Part shown: one piece after another, positions 49,769-61,484 of the stretch
Layout: each line of letters starts with the position of its first letter
How positions within the stretch are numbered: position 1 is the stretch's first letter
NCBI GenBank assembly: GCA_024704175.1
Contig: CP085629.1
Coordinates: forward strand, 4,154,001-4,218,000
DNA from: Paenibacillus sp. P25
GTDB taxonomy: Bacteria > Bacillota > Bacilli > Paenibacillales > NBRC-103111
Direction: 5' to 3'
DNA: 64,000 bases
Program-made: the position numbers and the translations under genes
The notes under the pieces: generated by a model
Database searches by the model: none
The model's input: the letters and a program-made list of their open reading frames with translations, nothing else
Told to the model about the DNA's origin: nothing

Positions 49769-52700
49769 CTTTCCGCAGTAAAATTCGAACTCGATTACCG
49801 TGTCCAGTTCCTATATGATCTCTGACTAGTGCTTCAAATCGGCTTCTCAACTCATCCACTGTTAATGGATGGCCATTCCCAGCCATCTGGACCAATTGAT
49901 CTACTGACAGCTCAACTTTACGAATCCCCTCAAACAAGTCCTTCAAAGTTTGGACTAGTTTTAAGTCTACGGGCGAAGAGAATTTCCCATCTTGGATTAA
50001 TTGTTCAATTAACTGTCTTTGTTCAGCATTAAGTAACGAAATACTTTCTTTTATCTCGGCATCATTCAATGTGCTGATTACAGTCTCCGTCCAAGATGTC
50101 AGTAATTCCTCGAGTTCTTCATTCAGCTTAGAGATACTGACTTGCTGAACGTAAGGCTCATCCTTCGGGCGATATCGGCAATGAGGGCAAATCACCGCAT
50201 GTTCCAAATCATCCTTCTTCAAATTCCAGCAGAACTTAAGCTGGTCCAACTTGGATTTCCATTCCTCCAGTTGTCTTGAAGGCAAGATGGAAATACTCGC
50301 CAATTGACGTAACGTTGCATATCTGCCATCTTGCAGTAGTTGATCCCTCTTGTTCTGATCGGTAATACCGAATCGAGCGCCGCTATGCATCGCGTAATAT
50401 AGATCGATATACTGTTCTTTCAGCTTCTGTAAGCTTTGAATTTCTTTCTGGCAATCTCCTCCTGCTTTCAAAGCATGAAGAACGTCTTCTAATGCTCCTT
50501 CCGCTTTCGCATGCCATTCATGCTTCACTTGTACGTGGTTGAGCGCATTTACAATGTACTGCGCCTTTTGCGTTACATCGATTGCCTTTTGCTCTAATGC
50601 TCTTAACTGTTTAGCCAGTTGTATGTGCTCTTGCATTGTCTCGATTTCGGCAATCGAGTATTTGAAATTTTTCAATCTAGCTGGTGTGTTATATACACTC
50701 AAGCTTTGTAAAAACTCGTTAAGCTTCCGTAGTTTCTGTTGATTTTCTTTAATTTCGTTCTCTGACAGCAATGGAAAATCCCATGTTGGAATCCCGGATT
50801 TAATATCCTGCTCCAACTTTACGATCTCCTTCAACAACTTCTCCACTTCCACTTGCAACTGTGCGACTCCAGTTGCTTGGGATTGGGGTTGGAGAAGTCC
50901 ATGACTGATTGCAAACAGATCAAATAATGCTCGCAATTCTGCTAACGGCAAATCAGAAGGCTTCTTAATGTGAGAAAACTCCATAATGCCTTCTGCCTTT
51001 AGACGAATTAATTCATCAAGTTTCATTGAATCATAAGTCGTGCCGTTGATTGTGATGACGATATCTCCGCTATATACAAGCGCAGTCAACAATACCGCCA
51101 GTAGCTCCGGCTCTAAATTGAACTCAATTGTTCTCTTGACTTCCATCCCACCGGCAATTCGATCCGTATGCAGCGGCTCAGAAGCATTAACGACCTGATT
51201 ATGACCTTTGGAGTTCACAAGCTGCATAATCCAATTGGCATATCCAGATTTTTGAACGTTCAATTTATCGCCATCGAGCAATACAAGTCCTTCCAGAATC
51301 GCCCTAGCAGTTTTGGTTTTCGTAGCTGATTGGATCGAGCTTAACGCCTCCGGAATATAAGTAGTCTTCAATACATCCCATTTCAGGCATGTCCTGTCTG
51401 TTCGAAATACAGGATAATCCGGATATTTCTCCTCAAACCATTGTGTTAAGCAATCATCGGCCGCGGTGTCCACGATTTCACGAACCGTCGCTTGCGCGGG
51501 TGCAGCAAAACTCCAATCTGCCAACTTTTTCGTAATTCCTCTGTAAGTCATTTTGTACGCGGTTGGCATGTTCACCTTGAACCATGAGGTTAATTCCTTA
51601 ATATAATGGTTGGCTTTTTCTTCGTATAACCCTTTCGTAGCAGTTGAGGCGGTTAATGCCATTTCCTTAGCCCCGGCATACTGCTTCAAACTATGAAAGA
51701 AGGTTTGATCCTTCGTATCAAGTACGAAGAAAACTTCGTCCGGCTTCTTCTCATCCTTAAATTTGGGAACATCGAATACTTGTAAGAAATAGATATAAAA
51801 ATCCCGTTCCGGCTGAGCTGTAGAACGTTCATTAGGTGCACCGAAGAAAAGATAACCTGGCCTTGTTGCTTTGTGACTATACCAATCTAGTTCGTGTTGC
51901 CAGATTCGATATCCCGTAACATATGTAGACGGTGAACATTCAAGCACCCGTTCTAATACTTGAAAATAGTAACGATCTAATTGCTCTCCGCTTAACGTTT
52001 CCGCTTTACTTGCAATGTGATCATCTACAGGAACATCCTTGTCTAGATCAAGATAATACTGTCCATTTTCTTGGTTCGTAGAAATAAATTGATAGCTGAC
52101 AGACTTCAATATCTCTTTCAGTGTTGACTCAATGGTAGTATCGAGAAACTCTACGTCCATATCACAGTTTTTATCAAACAAGAACAACTGGTCCCGCATT
52201 TCCGATGGTGTCATTCCAATTCGAACCCTCAGATCATCCGTTGTAAGTCGGAAGACAGATAGAGCCTGAACGATTCGTTTGGCCATCGGTTTGTATGACG
52301 GTTTTTGGAATGCATATTCGACCCTGTCCAGCAGGACATCTGCTTTCTCCATGACTTCCCGAACATCCGGATCTGAACGCAATGTGCTATCGGATTGTAT
52401 ATATGTCCAATAGCTATCAAAAGAAACAATCCCGGGGCTGTCTGCCGGAACATCTTGATCGAGAAGTTTTTCAATTTCATCGCTAATCGTCGTTAGAGCA
52501 ACGCGTTTCTCCGCAATCTTGACCTTCTGAAACGCAGTTAAATAAGCCGGATGAATCGGGAACAGTTCTACATACTTTTCAAGTTGCTCCCCTAACTTAT
52601 CATATAATGGTGCGAATTTTTGCAAATGCTCACGGATATAAGCTTTTTGGGTATCGTTCTTCTTAAGTAGCCGCTGCGAAACGACAAATTCAATATCTTC

Positions 52701-53429
52701 ACGAGCAATAATAGCCTGAACCGTACGTTCCTTAACTCTTCTTAATTGCTCAGCTACAAAGGCAAATCGCGGATTATCAAACAACATTTCCTGTACACCG
52801 GTCATAAAGCGGAACCTTGTCGACTGTGTAATCTCGCCCATGGCCCGGAGGAAGTTAAGGTCCAGCATCAGTTCCTGTTCTTTCCTGCTGCGCAAGTAAT
52901 CCAACAATTCATCTATAATGAGAAGAAATCCATGGTCCGGATATGTCTCGTGGAAAACAGACATCAATTTGACGAGCTCATCTTTATTGCTGACAACTTG
53001 AGAAAGCTCTGGCATTTCATAGTTAACACCAATGCTTTGTAAGTATTCCGTCATCTCCCGAAACAGCACTTCGCGAAACGGCATATCAATACCGTCGAAC
53101 TCGATTCGAAGCACTTTAAACTTTCCTTCGATTTCTTTGGCTTTGGCTGCAACTGCCTGGTTATGCAATCGGGCACTCGTACCCGGATGTTCAGCTATAG
53201 CAGCAATAACACTCATTAAGTGCGATTTACCCGTTCCATAATTTCCGACAACCATAATCCCTTTATGGTCAATAGGACGATCAAATTGTAATTGTTCGAT
53301 GATAATATCATTTAGTACTTCTGCCATCCGGTTAGAAATGACATAATTATCAATAATGCTATCATCAGCGGTTCTTAATTCGATAATGGAGCGAATGGGT
53401 TCAAACTGAACAAGTTCGCGATACTTCAT
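49749..53429 (-). CDS. brxC: BREX ATPase BrxC (DUF6079 type)
   Basis: 1226 residues, intact. Large AAA-like ATPase with Walker A VGNYGTGKSHLMS near residue 65 and Walker B FLLIIDELLDYL near 165. Long helical and coiled regions fill the middle (900-1010). A zinc-knuckle-like CPHCRYRP is near 1100. BrxC is the core ATPase of all BREX types. Starts at ATG 53429, 23 bases after brxF, and overlaps pglX by 20 bases. Confidence 0.9.
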   Translation of the reverse strand: MKYRELVQFEPIRSIIELRTADDSIIDNYVISNRMAEVLNDIIIEQLQFDRPIDHKGIMVVGNYGTGKSHLMSVIAAIAEHPGTSARLHNQAVAAKAKEIEGKFKVLRIEFDGIDMPFREVLFREMTEYLQSIGVNYEMPELSQVVSNKDELVKLMSVFHETYPDHGFLLIIDELLDYLRSRKEQELMLDLNFLRAMGEITQSTRFRFMTGVQEMLFDNPRFAFVAEQLRRVKERTVQAIIAREDIEFVVSQRLLKKNDTQKAYIREHLQKFAPLYDKLGEQLEKYVELFPIHPAYLTAFQKVKIAEKRVALTTISDEIEKLLDQDVPADSPGIVSFDSYWTYIQSDSTLRSDPDVREVMEKADVLLDRVEYAFQKPSYKPMAKRIVQALSVFRLTTDDLRVRIGMTPSEMRDQLFLFDKNCDMDVEFLDTTIESTLKEILKSVSYQFISTNQENGQYYLDLDKDVPVDDHIASKAETLSGEQLDRYYFQVLERVLECSPSTYVTGYRIWQHELDWYSHKATRPGYLFFGAPNERSTAQPERDFYIYFLQVFDVPKFKDEKKPDEVFFVLDTKDQTFFHSLKQYAGAKEMALTASTATKGLYEEKANHYIKELTSWFKVNMPTAYKMTYRGITKKLADWSFAAPAQATVREIVDTAADDCLTQWFEEKYPDYPVFRTDRTCLKWDVLKTTYIPEALSSIQSATKTKTARAILEGLVLLDGDKLNVQKSGYANWIMQLVNSKGHNQVVNASEPLHTDRIAGGMEVKRTIEFNLEPELLAVLLTALVYSGDIVITINGTTYDSMKLDELIRLKAEGIMEFSHIKKPSDLPLAELRALFDLFAISHGLLQPQSQATGVAQLQVEVEKLLKEIVKLEQDIKSGIPTWDFPLLSENEIKENQQKLRKLNEFLQSLSVYNTPARLKNFKYSIAEIETMQEHIQLAKQLRALEQKAIDVTQKAQYIVNALNHVQVKHEWHAKAEGALEDVLHALKAGGDCQKEIQSLQKLKEQYIDLYYAMHSGARFGITDQNKRDQLLQDGRYATLRQLASISILPSRQLEEWKSKLDQLKFCWNLKKDDLEHAVICPHCRYRPKDEPYVQQVSISKLNEELEELLTSWTETVISTLNDAEIKESISLLNAEQRQLIEQLIQDGKFSSPVDLKLVQTLKDLFEGIRKVELSVDQLVQMAGNGHPLTVDELRSRFEALVRDHIGTGHGNRVRILLRKGDKQNG

Positions 53430-53452
53430 ACTTCACAATAACCCCTTCTATA

Positions 53453-53911
53453 TTAGATTTCGATAACATAACTTGAATACGAGTTATCGCTTTGATAATA
53501 TTCAGGATGTTCGGGTGTTGCGTATGTTAAAGAGCCACTTTCCAGAGTTCCTGGCCAATGAACGATAAGCGCCTTATTCCCGCTTAAATTTTCAAACAAA
53601 CGAACGGGATTCTGCTTCAATTCTGTATCGAATAGATACTCAATACGCTCAAGAAAAACTACATCCTTATTTTCCCCTGCTAAAAGTGATCGAAGTACCC
53701 TGCCTACTTCGAAAGGCCTTTTTTCTGGAGGAAGTAGTCGTAGTTGCTCAGACAATAATAAGCCTACGTTAAGGATTGGAATCTCCATTTGATGAATGGC
53801 ACGTTGCAACTCTACTTGTGAAATCCGACTCACCACAACAAATAACATTTTATTTCGTTTAGTTCTAGCAGTCTTGATTTCCAAAGCAATCGATTCTTGT
53901 AAACTCGCCAT
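53453..53911 (-). CDS. brxF: BREX type 3 protein BrxF
   Basis: 152 residues from ATG 53911, seven bases after GGAG; the frame is open from a TTG at 53932. It reads FVVVSRISQVELQRAIHQM, PILNVGLLLSEQLRLLP and VVFLERIEYLFDTEL, a small ATPase-like fold typical of BrxF, which marks BREX type 3. It is the first gene of the operon, about 100 bases after the promoter at 54021-54068. Confidence 0.82.
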   Translation of the reverse strand: MASLQESIALEIKTARTKRNKMLFVVVSRISQVELQRAIHQMEIPILNVGLLLSEQLRLLPPEKRPFEVGRVLRSLLAGENKDVVFLERIEYLFDTELKQNPVRLFENLSGNKALIVHWPGTLESGSLTYATPEHPEYYQSDNSYSSYVIEI

Positions 53912-54018
53912 GCTTTCACTCCGATCATCCAATCATTTAATTCCAAAAAATAAATCTTAAGAACTATATTTCGACAGACTCATGGGTGATTCCTGCCCTG
54001 GATTACTTAAGCTCATTA

Positions 54019-54068
54019 CCATTATACAAAATATCGCTGACATATATTTGTCAGCGAGTATATGTTCT
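54019..54068 (-). promoter_or_regulatory. brxF promoter with operator shared with the HIRAN promoter
   Basis: Minus-strand -10 TATAAT (54021-54026). No good -35 box; in its place lies a perfect palindrome, CGCTGACA-N6-TGTCAGCG (54035-54056), extended on the far side to a 21-bp stretch at 54048-54068. The same stretch at 61901-61921 agrees at 18 of 21 positions and has the same distance to its -10. The likely binder is the WYL regulator. Confidence 0.72.
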
Positions 54069-54118
54069 TATTATATACTAAAATTATCGATAGTTTGATG
54101 TATGTGTGGAAATAGAGG

Positions 54119-57100
54119 TTACAATTCGAAATTCACAGCTACCGGTACAAATCTCCGTAAACTAGCAAAATACAACCCTGCTTCTTTTACCGGATAACCA
54201 AACATCTCCGACCAAGCTTTCGCATAGGTCTGAACTTGAGGCGCGTAATACTGGACAAACTGCTGCAGCTTGACCTCATCCAACTGATCCGTCTTGAAGT
54301 CAACAATCACCCAGCCATCCTCTTCTTCAAACGCAAAATCTACGACGCCCTTTACCAAGAGGTAGCCGTTGTCAGATTCAGACTCAAATGCCGAAGCAAC
54401 TGTTTCAGAAATGTTTTGATCGTTTGCAAAGTGTAGCGTTGCCTCCTTATTGCTTTGAACCATCATAATCGGGATTTCAAACAACCGCTGTTTCGATCGG
54501 AGACTCCAGCCGCCAAAGCTCACTGGCCAGCACCTCTTGCATCATGGACAATGCATCTGCTGCATCCTTGTCTGCGACTCCTTCGTTCTGGCAGACATAT
54601 TGCACGTATACAGGTAGTTCGGTCATCGAGAGTCCTCTCCCAACCGCCTCAAGTCCCTTATGGATCACGCCGCCGAAAGACTGACCCCTTCCTGTTGCTG
54701 ACCATTCAGGCACATCACCAACGCCCTTCGTTAGCCCGGTAACCGTTGCTTCCGCATAAGTGGGTTGGCGCAACTGATGGAACACTAGTTCTCTGCGGGT
54801 CAAGTAAGCATCCAGATCTACGAATGGGGCGGCGGGCTCGGATAAAGCAACTGGAGATGTCCCACTTTTGAAATCAGGATCACGGTGATTTGCCAGGCCA
54901 GCCGTTTCGGGAACATCCAGTTCTCGGATGAGCTCCATCCCATCCATGAGCGTACTCCAAGAACACTTCGCAGGGCTGCTCAGGATAGAGACTGACGACC
55001 AGCATTTGTTTGGCTCGAGTCGCCGCGACGTAGAGAAGCCGATCCCGCTCCGCGTGCATGAATTCGCGCTCCCGCACGCTCATCGCTTCCCAGTCGACCG
55101 GCTGCGCTATGATTTCTTTCTGAAATCCTCTAGCCTGCTGGATCAGGAAATAACCGGAAGCCCCTGCCTCGGAACGATCAATAAACTGCTCTGCATCATG
55201 ATCCTTCTCTCCACAGGGACAAGCTAGAAACACGATAGGCGCTTCGAGCCCTTTCGCCTTATGCACGTTCATGATCCGTACCGCTTGCCCTTTACCTGCG
55301 TACATACTGGCGGTTTCCATACCCTGGTTCTGTCGAATTGCAGAGATCGCATCCGCCAGTGCGTGCCAGTCGGACGCGAGCATGGCGTCACGCTGCAGCA
55401 TCTCCAGCATCTTGAGCAAAGTCCCCGACCGATTCGCCCCTGCTTCCTGCACAGTGGAATAAAGCAGCAGGCCGGTATCCTCCATAATTCGATATAGAGC
55501 CGCCCATGCAGGTAATTCTTTCACCCATCCGGCATATTCCCGCAGTTTCCGGCATGCGGCCCGCAACTCGATCCTCAGGTTCTGCGTAATCTGCAGGCTC
55601 CGGCGACCGATAGATGGACCACGCATTCCCTAAAACACGATACTGCAGCAACTCAGCGTCGCTAATGCCGAACAAAGGCCCGCGCAGGACGCTCAACATC
55701 GCTACTTGATCGGACGGATCGGCAAGGTAAAGGACCAGTTGTCCCAGCGTATGAAGCTCGGGATATAGAGCGGAGCTTCCTACGGTTTCCGCCGCTACTC
55801 CCCTCTTCTCCAGTTCTTCCGCATACAGATGCAGATAGTGCCTTGTTCTTGTCAGAATCAGAAAATCGCTCGGGCGGGCATCTCTCAGGACCCAAGCTGA
55901 ACCGGTTCGCTCCTGAATTTGCAAATTACCGTCTTGGCAAGCCCAGGAGATGTATGCGGCGATACGCCTTGCGTCAATGGCCGCCACCTCATCCTTGCCT
56001 CCCGGTATCTTCGGATACGTGAGCGCATAAATGCCATGACTCGCCTGCTTGTTCGCCTTGGGATTCGGCGAATTCGTTTCCATCTTCACATAAGCGGCTT
56101 GTACATCGGTTTCCTGTACAGGAAGTTTGCCGACAAATTGTCCGTTCACAAAAGCGCCAATCGAATCGACGGATCGAAAATTGCTGGTCAAGTGAAGCAC
56201 GTCTCCGCATGCCTGAATCCGCGCTTTGACCTCGTTATAAATGGAAATATCCGCGCGGCGGAAGCGGTAGATGGATTGTTTCGGATCGCCCACGACAAAC
56301 AAAGAGCCAGGCCTTGGCGTAAGCTTCCGCCAATTCCGTTCATTCGGGTCATCCCCGGTTCCGGTCAGTAGAAACATCATTTCCGCTTGGACCGGATCGG
56401 TATCTTGAAACTCGTCGACCATCAGCTTTTGATATCGGCCAGAGAAATAACGGCGAACCTCGGGATAATCACGCAGCAATCGACACGCATGCAGCAGCAA
56501 ATCCTGAAAATTCAGCTTCCCTGCCTGCAAACGCCGCTCTCTGCAATAATCCAGGACGGGCAAGACAAATCGGATGACTTTCGGGTACAGATACTCACGC
56601 CACGATTGAAGGAAGGGGAACAGGACGGTGATTTGCCAATCGTGAAATTTCTCGCCAAATTCCTTGGCCTGCTTCTTATCCGGCCAGCGATTTTGCGTCA
56701 CATCCAGTTTGGCGTCGAACAATTTTGCGAGCGCAAGGATTTGCATATCGTCTTGCATATCATACAAGCGCAGCCTTTGACTTGCTGAACGCAGCTTGGT
56801 TTGCAGCTTGTCCCATCCTTTATCCGGTTCGATTGTCGGAACATACGGTAAAGCATCCTCGATCATCGGAAGGAGGGACAACCGGATCAAGTCAAAGTCA
56901 GGACGGCTAACCGGTTCGCAAGGAATTTGGACATCGGTAAAAATCGACATCCGGTCATACACATCCTTAAGTGTGCCGACGTCGATGTTCAGTTCGGCAA
57001 AGGATTGGAGGATCTGGCTATCCTCCTCCTGTAACTGAATGAGATATTCGTCCCAACATTGATCGTGAAACGCACGGTTCAGATCGTCATCCATCTCTTC

Positions 57101-57475
57101 GAATGAAGGGTCAAGCCCGGCTTCAATCGGACGTTCGCGAAGAAGAGAGGAACAGAAAGCATGGATCGTTCCAATAAAGATTTGGTCTAAATTGGCCAAA
57201 GCTTCTTCCAGTCGCTCTCTGGATTCGCCAACAGCATCAGCCGCTTTTCGCTCCAAAGCGATGCGGAAACGCTCCTTCATCTCATCCGCCGCTTTATTCG
57301 TAAAGGTGATTGCCGCAATATGCTCCATCTTCGCCGTTCCAGTCTCGATGAGTGCCAGTAATCTGCCAACCAAGCTGGTTGTTTTTCCAGAGCCAGCACC
57401 GGCTTCTACCAAAAAAGTCGTATTGAGTTCCTCCACAATTCTCGCTCTGGCATGTTGGTCCGATCGTTCATTCAA
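54119..57475 (-). pseudogene. AddA-like helicase-nuclease, three frameshifts
   Basis: About 1118 codons. UvrD-type helicase: Walker A VEAGAGSGKTTSLVGR near residue 22, GTIHAFCSSLL, MVDEFQDTDPVQAEM, VVGDPKQSIYRFRRAD, MNVHKAKGLEAPIV and YVAATRAKQML. C-terminal PD-(D/E)XK nuclease: GGVIHKGLEAV and VVDFAFEEEDGWVIVDFKT. Breaks lie near 55615, 54985 and 54500. Start TTG 57475 follows GGAGGTGG and overlaps the partner's stop. Shorter than housekeeping AddA and set among defence genes behind a WYL regulator, so it may be an accessory pair, not the cell's own repair enzyme. Inactive as written. Confidence 0.78.
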
Positions 57476-60434
57476 TGTTCTCCACCTCCAGCGGCGTATG
57501 AAGCGGCTCCTGATTCGATTCATCCTTTCGTTTATCGGCCATCTGCTGGGCATGTTCACCGCATACGATTGCGTAGTCGCAGTATCGACAAACTCCGGGA
57601 TCTGAGGCAGGAATAAACAATCCCTGCTCCATCGAATGAAGAATCCCTTGGATCACCTCTGTCACTCGATGGCGTTCGGTTTGGGGCCGCACCATCACTT
57701 GCCCACGTCCCCGTTCACTTGGGAAGACATAAGCCGAATCGAGCACATCCGCTTCTACATCCACTCCAGTTTGTCGCATCCACTGTTCTGTTCCCATAGC
57801 GTATAACGCGTGTTGAAGCTGTGTGCCGCCTGCGAACACTCCATTCTCCTTATAAGATCGAGTACTGCCGGTCTTGTAATCGATAATCCGATACTGATGA
57901 GGGGCGACTTGATCGATCCGATCGACGATCCCGCGCAATGGAATGGTTACGCCGCTTTCCAGCTCAAGATGCAGCGGCATGCCGTCCACGATCAGTTCTT
58001 GTTCGAAAAACCGTGGAGTCGACTTTACCTGTGCTTCCATTCGATAGAATACTTCAACATCCCGTATGAGCGATTTCCGTTCTTTCTCAAAAACATGCGG
58101 GCTTGGCGCCGGAATCCGCTCGGCATATGCGAGAATCGTCTCCTCCGTGATGCGAAGCAGTTGCGCATGATCATGTACGATAGGCGACGGATTCCTTGTA
58201 CTTACTTCCGTCATATAACGCCGGAAAACCTCGTGCAGCGGCGAGCCTCTGTCATTCGGCTTCAGCCAGGAGGAACGATCGAATAACACTTGATCTTTCA
58301 CGCGGATTCCCAACACATATTGAAAAAAATAACGCATCGGACATTCCGCATACTTTTCCAATTGACTTGCACTAAACGCCCGAACCGACTGGCCTTTCCA
58401 ATACTTGGACCACACATCCCCCGCTATATATCCATCATACTGGGTCACTTGGATGCTGCTGCGTGCTTCGAGCGCATTTCGGCCATCACGCAGCCGAGGA
58501 TAGACTGATTCGACAAGAGATTGCAGGTCTTCCGGACGGCTTTTCTTGGCTTGTAATTGCCGGAAGAGGTAGTGAGTTCCATCGAATGGCAGTTCATTCG
58601 GTTCGGCAGTGAACAGCTGACCTGCTCCCAAATACCCGACCGGTTCCCCTAAGCTTCGGAAAAGCATCTCATAATCCGCACTCGGCTCCCCGGACACTCT
58701 TCGGAATACCTGCAGAAGCTGAAAGGTCGGACTTGTCGTCGTTCCGTCCGCCAGATCATAAGACGAGAAACTGAAGGTGACGTTGCCACCCATGATGCCG
58801 AGCCGCACATCCCGCTGGCGCGCCGATCCCGCTGTCTCTCCGCGGCGGTTTGAAGGCCGGAGCCGATACGTCTGCACTCTTCATCGAGCAGCATGGGATT
58901 TTGCCGGATACTGCCGGACCACGAATGTTCATCCATCCCGAGCAGGAATATATACTTTCTCCCGCTGATCCCCCCGTTCGCCAAACTCGATATGTACAAG
59001 GACCCAGGCTTGGGAAACGGCTGTACACCGACTCTTATATTCTTCAACATATCCCGGGTGTACAGCAGAATTTGCTCCAACGACATCGTCTCAGGGACAG
59101 GACATTCCTGCAACTCCTTGAATATCCCTTTCATCTCCTGCAGGACGATCGCGTCCTCTTCCATTCCGCATACTCCATACCGCTCCAACACCTGAACGAG
59201 CCAACCCCATATGCCCGCAGGAGATGACATCGCCGATTCGGCAGGAAACAATTCCTTTATGATGTTCATAAGGTGCTGTTTGATTTTATCATCCCGCTGT
59301 TGTACTTCTGTCCGCTCCCGTCCATCGCGGGTTTCATCCGAATACTCTTCAGGTACAACACGATTGGGTTCCAGCAGTTTGATATACCGCTCTTTTCCCC
59401 AGCCGATTCCGCTTTTCTCCAGGGTTCGGATACAATCCGTATTCGATATCTCCTGTTCACGATCGGAAAAAGTGAGCTGCTGCTGTTGCAACATCGACAT
59501 GAGTGACCGCACATGATAACCGGACTCCAGCCAGTTCAGCAGTGAAAGAGCAGCTCTTCCCATTCTGGAGGTTTCCAGGGACAGCCCTTCCGAGAAGGAA
59601 CAGGGAAGATTCATGGAGTCGCACAGTGTCGAGATGGCAATCGCATATTCCGCATCCGAAATGATCATTTCCACTTCATCCAGCGGAATCTGGGCGGAGA
59701 TGATCCGTCTCAGCACTTCACGAACCTCCGACAGCTTGCCAGTGGCATGAAACATATGCACATCCTGCAGGGGCAGCACGGATTCTTCACCAAAAATAGG
59801 AGGATCCGCCTGAATTCGTGTAATCCGGCCATTAGATAACCGTTCCACCATACGAACGGAAACCGGACTGAGCAGCATGGAATCGGGCATCAGCAACTCG
59901 ACGTTTTCGGATAATTCACCCGTTATATACGGCAAGCAAGCCGGGGAAGTCTGTCCAGTTCCGCTGCTCCAGTAAGCGTTCATAAGCCGACAGGACCTTT
60001 CTGACATAGCGCCCTTTTTCCCGGCTCAAAAAATGATCGTCTCGAAGCTCCTCCGCCTTAACCCCCGCATGACGTAAATCCATAATGGCTTGGTGAACGG
60101 ACATCACAATGCCGGGCTTCATTTGTGCCATGGAAATGTAGGTATCCGGTTCGGCGACCATTTGTTCCATGACACGATGGAGAATCCAGAACGAACGCTG
60201 CTCACTGATGAAGCTAACCCCTTGTTTATACAATGAAAACTGCACATGCCTTTTCACGAAGGATTGGACGGTCTGTACCTCTACGTTCATAACCGGCCCT
60301 ATTCCCCGGCAAATTCGCATCAGCCAAGATTGCCCAACGCTTAGGGAAGGAGCTAAGACAATCTTGCGGCGAAAAGGCTCTTTCCGAATTGCGTCATACA
60401 AACGGTTCAGAAACGTGCCTTCCAAAACGGTCAC
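57468..60434 (-). pseudogene. AddB-like PD-(D/E)XK nuclease, two frameshifts
   Basis: About 988 codons. The N-terminal helicase-like half lacks an obvious Walker A (KIVLAPSLSVGQSWLMRI in its place) but keeps LYISSLANGGISGRKYIFLLG. The C-terminal nuclease has GIVDRIDQVAPHQYRIIDYKTG and the four-cysteine iron-sulfur-type pattern: CPMRYFF followed by VCRYCDYAIVCG. Breaks lie near 59945 (an extra G, restoring LPYITGELSENVEL) and near 58850. Start GTG 60434 follows AAAGGAAG, 12 bases after the WYL gene. It would partner the next gene in processing DNA ends. Confidence 0.76.
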
Positions 60435-60446
60435 CTTCCTTTCGAA

Positions 60447-61400
60447 TTACTTTTCATACAACTGTCTCCAATTCGCCAACTGCTCCTTGAACTTTTCCCT
60501 AATGGATACTGGTTCCAATATCTCTGCTGAAGGACCGTATTGAACGACCCAATTCATAAACTCCCGTTCGTGATTGACGGTGACCTCGAACAATAAACTT
60601 CCGTCAGGCAAATCGGTCATTTTCGGTCTTACGAATAACTCCTCTTCCTTCACATAGCGGGCAACATCCGCATGAAACTTGATCTTAAAGGTGATCAAGG
60701 AATCCCCGCGTTCAATTGACCAGGTGTGCTTCATGTATTGCGCGATGTTAAAATCGCCCTTATCGAAATGACTGCTCGTCATCTCTACTTGGCGAAAACG
60801 GCTTAAACGAAATGTACGAATTTCACGTTTGGCATGACAATACCCGATCAAGTAAAACCGTTGGTCCCGCGGCACCAAATAGTACGGATCAATTTCCCGC
60901 TCCGTCAATTCATTCCGGCTCTGCGTATGATAAACCGCTCGAATTGTCTTATTTGATATAATCGCTTGCATGATGGGCAGCAAGAAATTGGTACTGGTTT
61001 CCCGATAAGCCGGGGTACCCATTTGGATCATATCCGCAACATTTTCCAATGTTTCGTAACGCTTCCGGGTTTCTTTCACATGTGTAGCCATCACTTTGTC
61101 GTAGGCAGAATCAAAACCCGGCGGCAATTTGCTTGTGTCCAGCACGGAGGGAAGGACCGAAAACACCAACGCTTCCTGTTCTGTGAAATTGAGCGGGTAC
61201 ATGGCAAAATTCCCAACAAAGCGGTACCCTTTCCCGTAACCTTCATTCGTGATGGGCGCAATTAGATCCAGTATCCTTAAATCCCTGTAAATCGTTCGTT
61301 CGGTTGTCTCGCATTTGTCCGCCAGTTCTTTGGCCGTTATTCCCGGGTTCGCTTGAATCGCCAGAAGGATTTTAAACAGCCGTATTATTTTATCTGTCAT
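60447..61400 (-). CDS. WYL-domain transcriptional regulator
   Basis: 317 residues, intact. N-terminal winged helix-turn-helix (ITAKELADKCETTERTIYRDLRIL, residues 20-45), a central WYL ligand-sensing domain (AVYHTQSRNELTEREIDPYYLVPRDQRF, about 170-200, given here only to locate it), and a C-terminal WCX domain. WYL proteins such as BrxR repress BREX and other defence operons and may sense nucleic acid. ATG 61400 follows GGGGTGA. It precedes the AddB/AddA-like genes by 12 bases. The repeated palindromic element at 54035-54056 and 61891-61921 is its best candidate target. Confidence 0.86.
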   Translation of the reverse strand: MTDKIIRLFKILLAIQANPGITAKELADKCETTERTIYRDLRILDLIAPITNEGYGKGYRFVGNFAMYPLNFTEQEALVFSVLPSVLDTSKLPPGFDSAYDKVMATHVKETRKRYETLENVADMIQMGTPAYRETSTNFLLPIMQAIISNKTIRAVYHTQSRNELTEREIDPYYLVPRDQRFYLIGYCHAKREIRTFRLSRFRQVEMTSSHFDKGDFNIAQYMKHTWSIERGDSLITFKIKFHADVARYVKEEELFVRPKMTDLPDGSLLFEVTVNHEREFMNWVVQYGPSAEILEPVSIREKFKEQLANWRQLYEK

Positions 61401-61484
61401 TCACGTCACCCCACCCGTGGCATAGGCAATGTAAATCCTTGTCATCATAATTGGAAATTCGACGGTTTACCTAGTTCTTCCTGC

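Noticed and set aside
41142..53911. Calling the set BREX type 1 or a DISARM system
   Set aside because: There is no brxB, brxL or DrmA/B pair; BrxF, the DUF6079-type BrxC and a SNF2-like BrxHII fit type 3 only.
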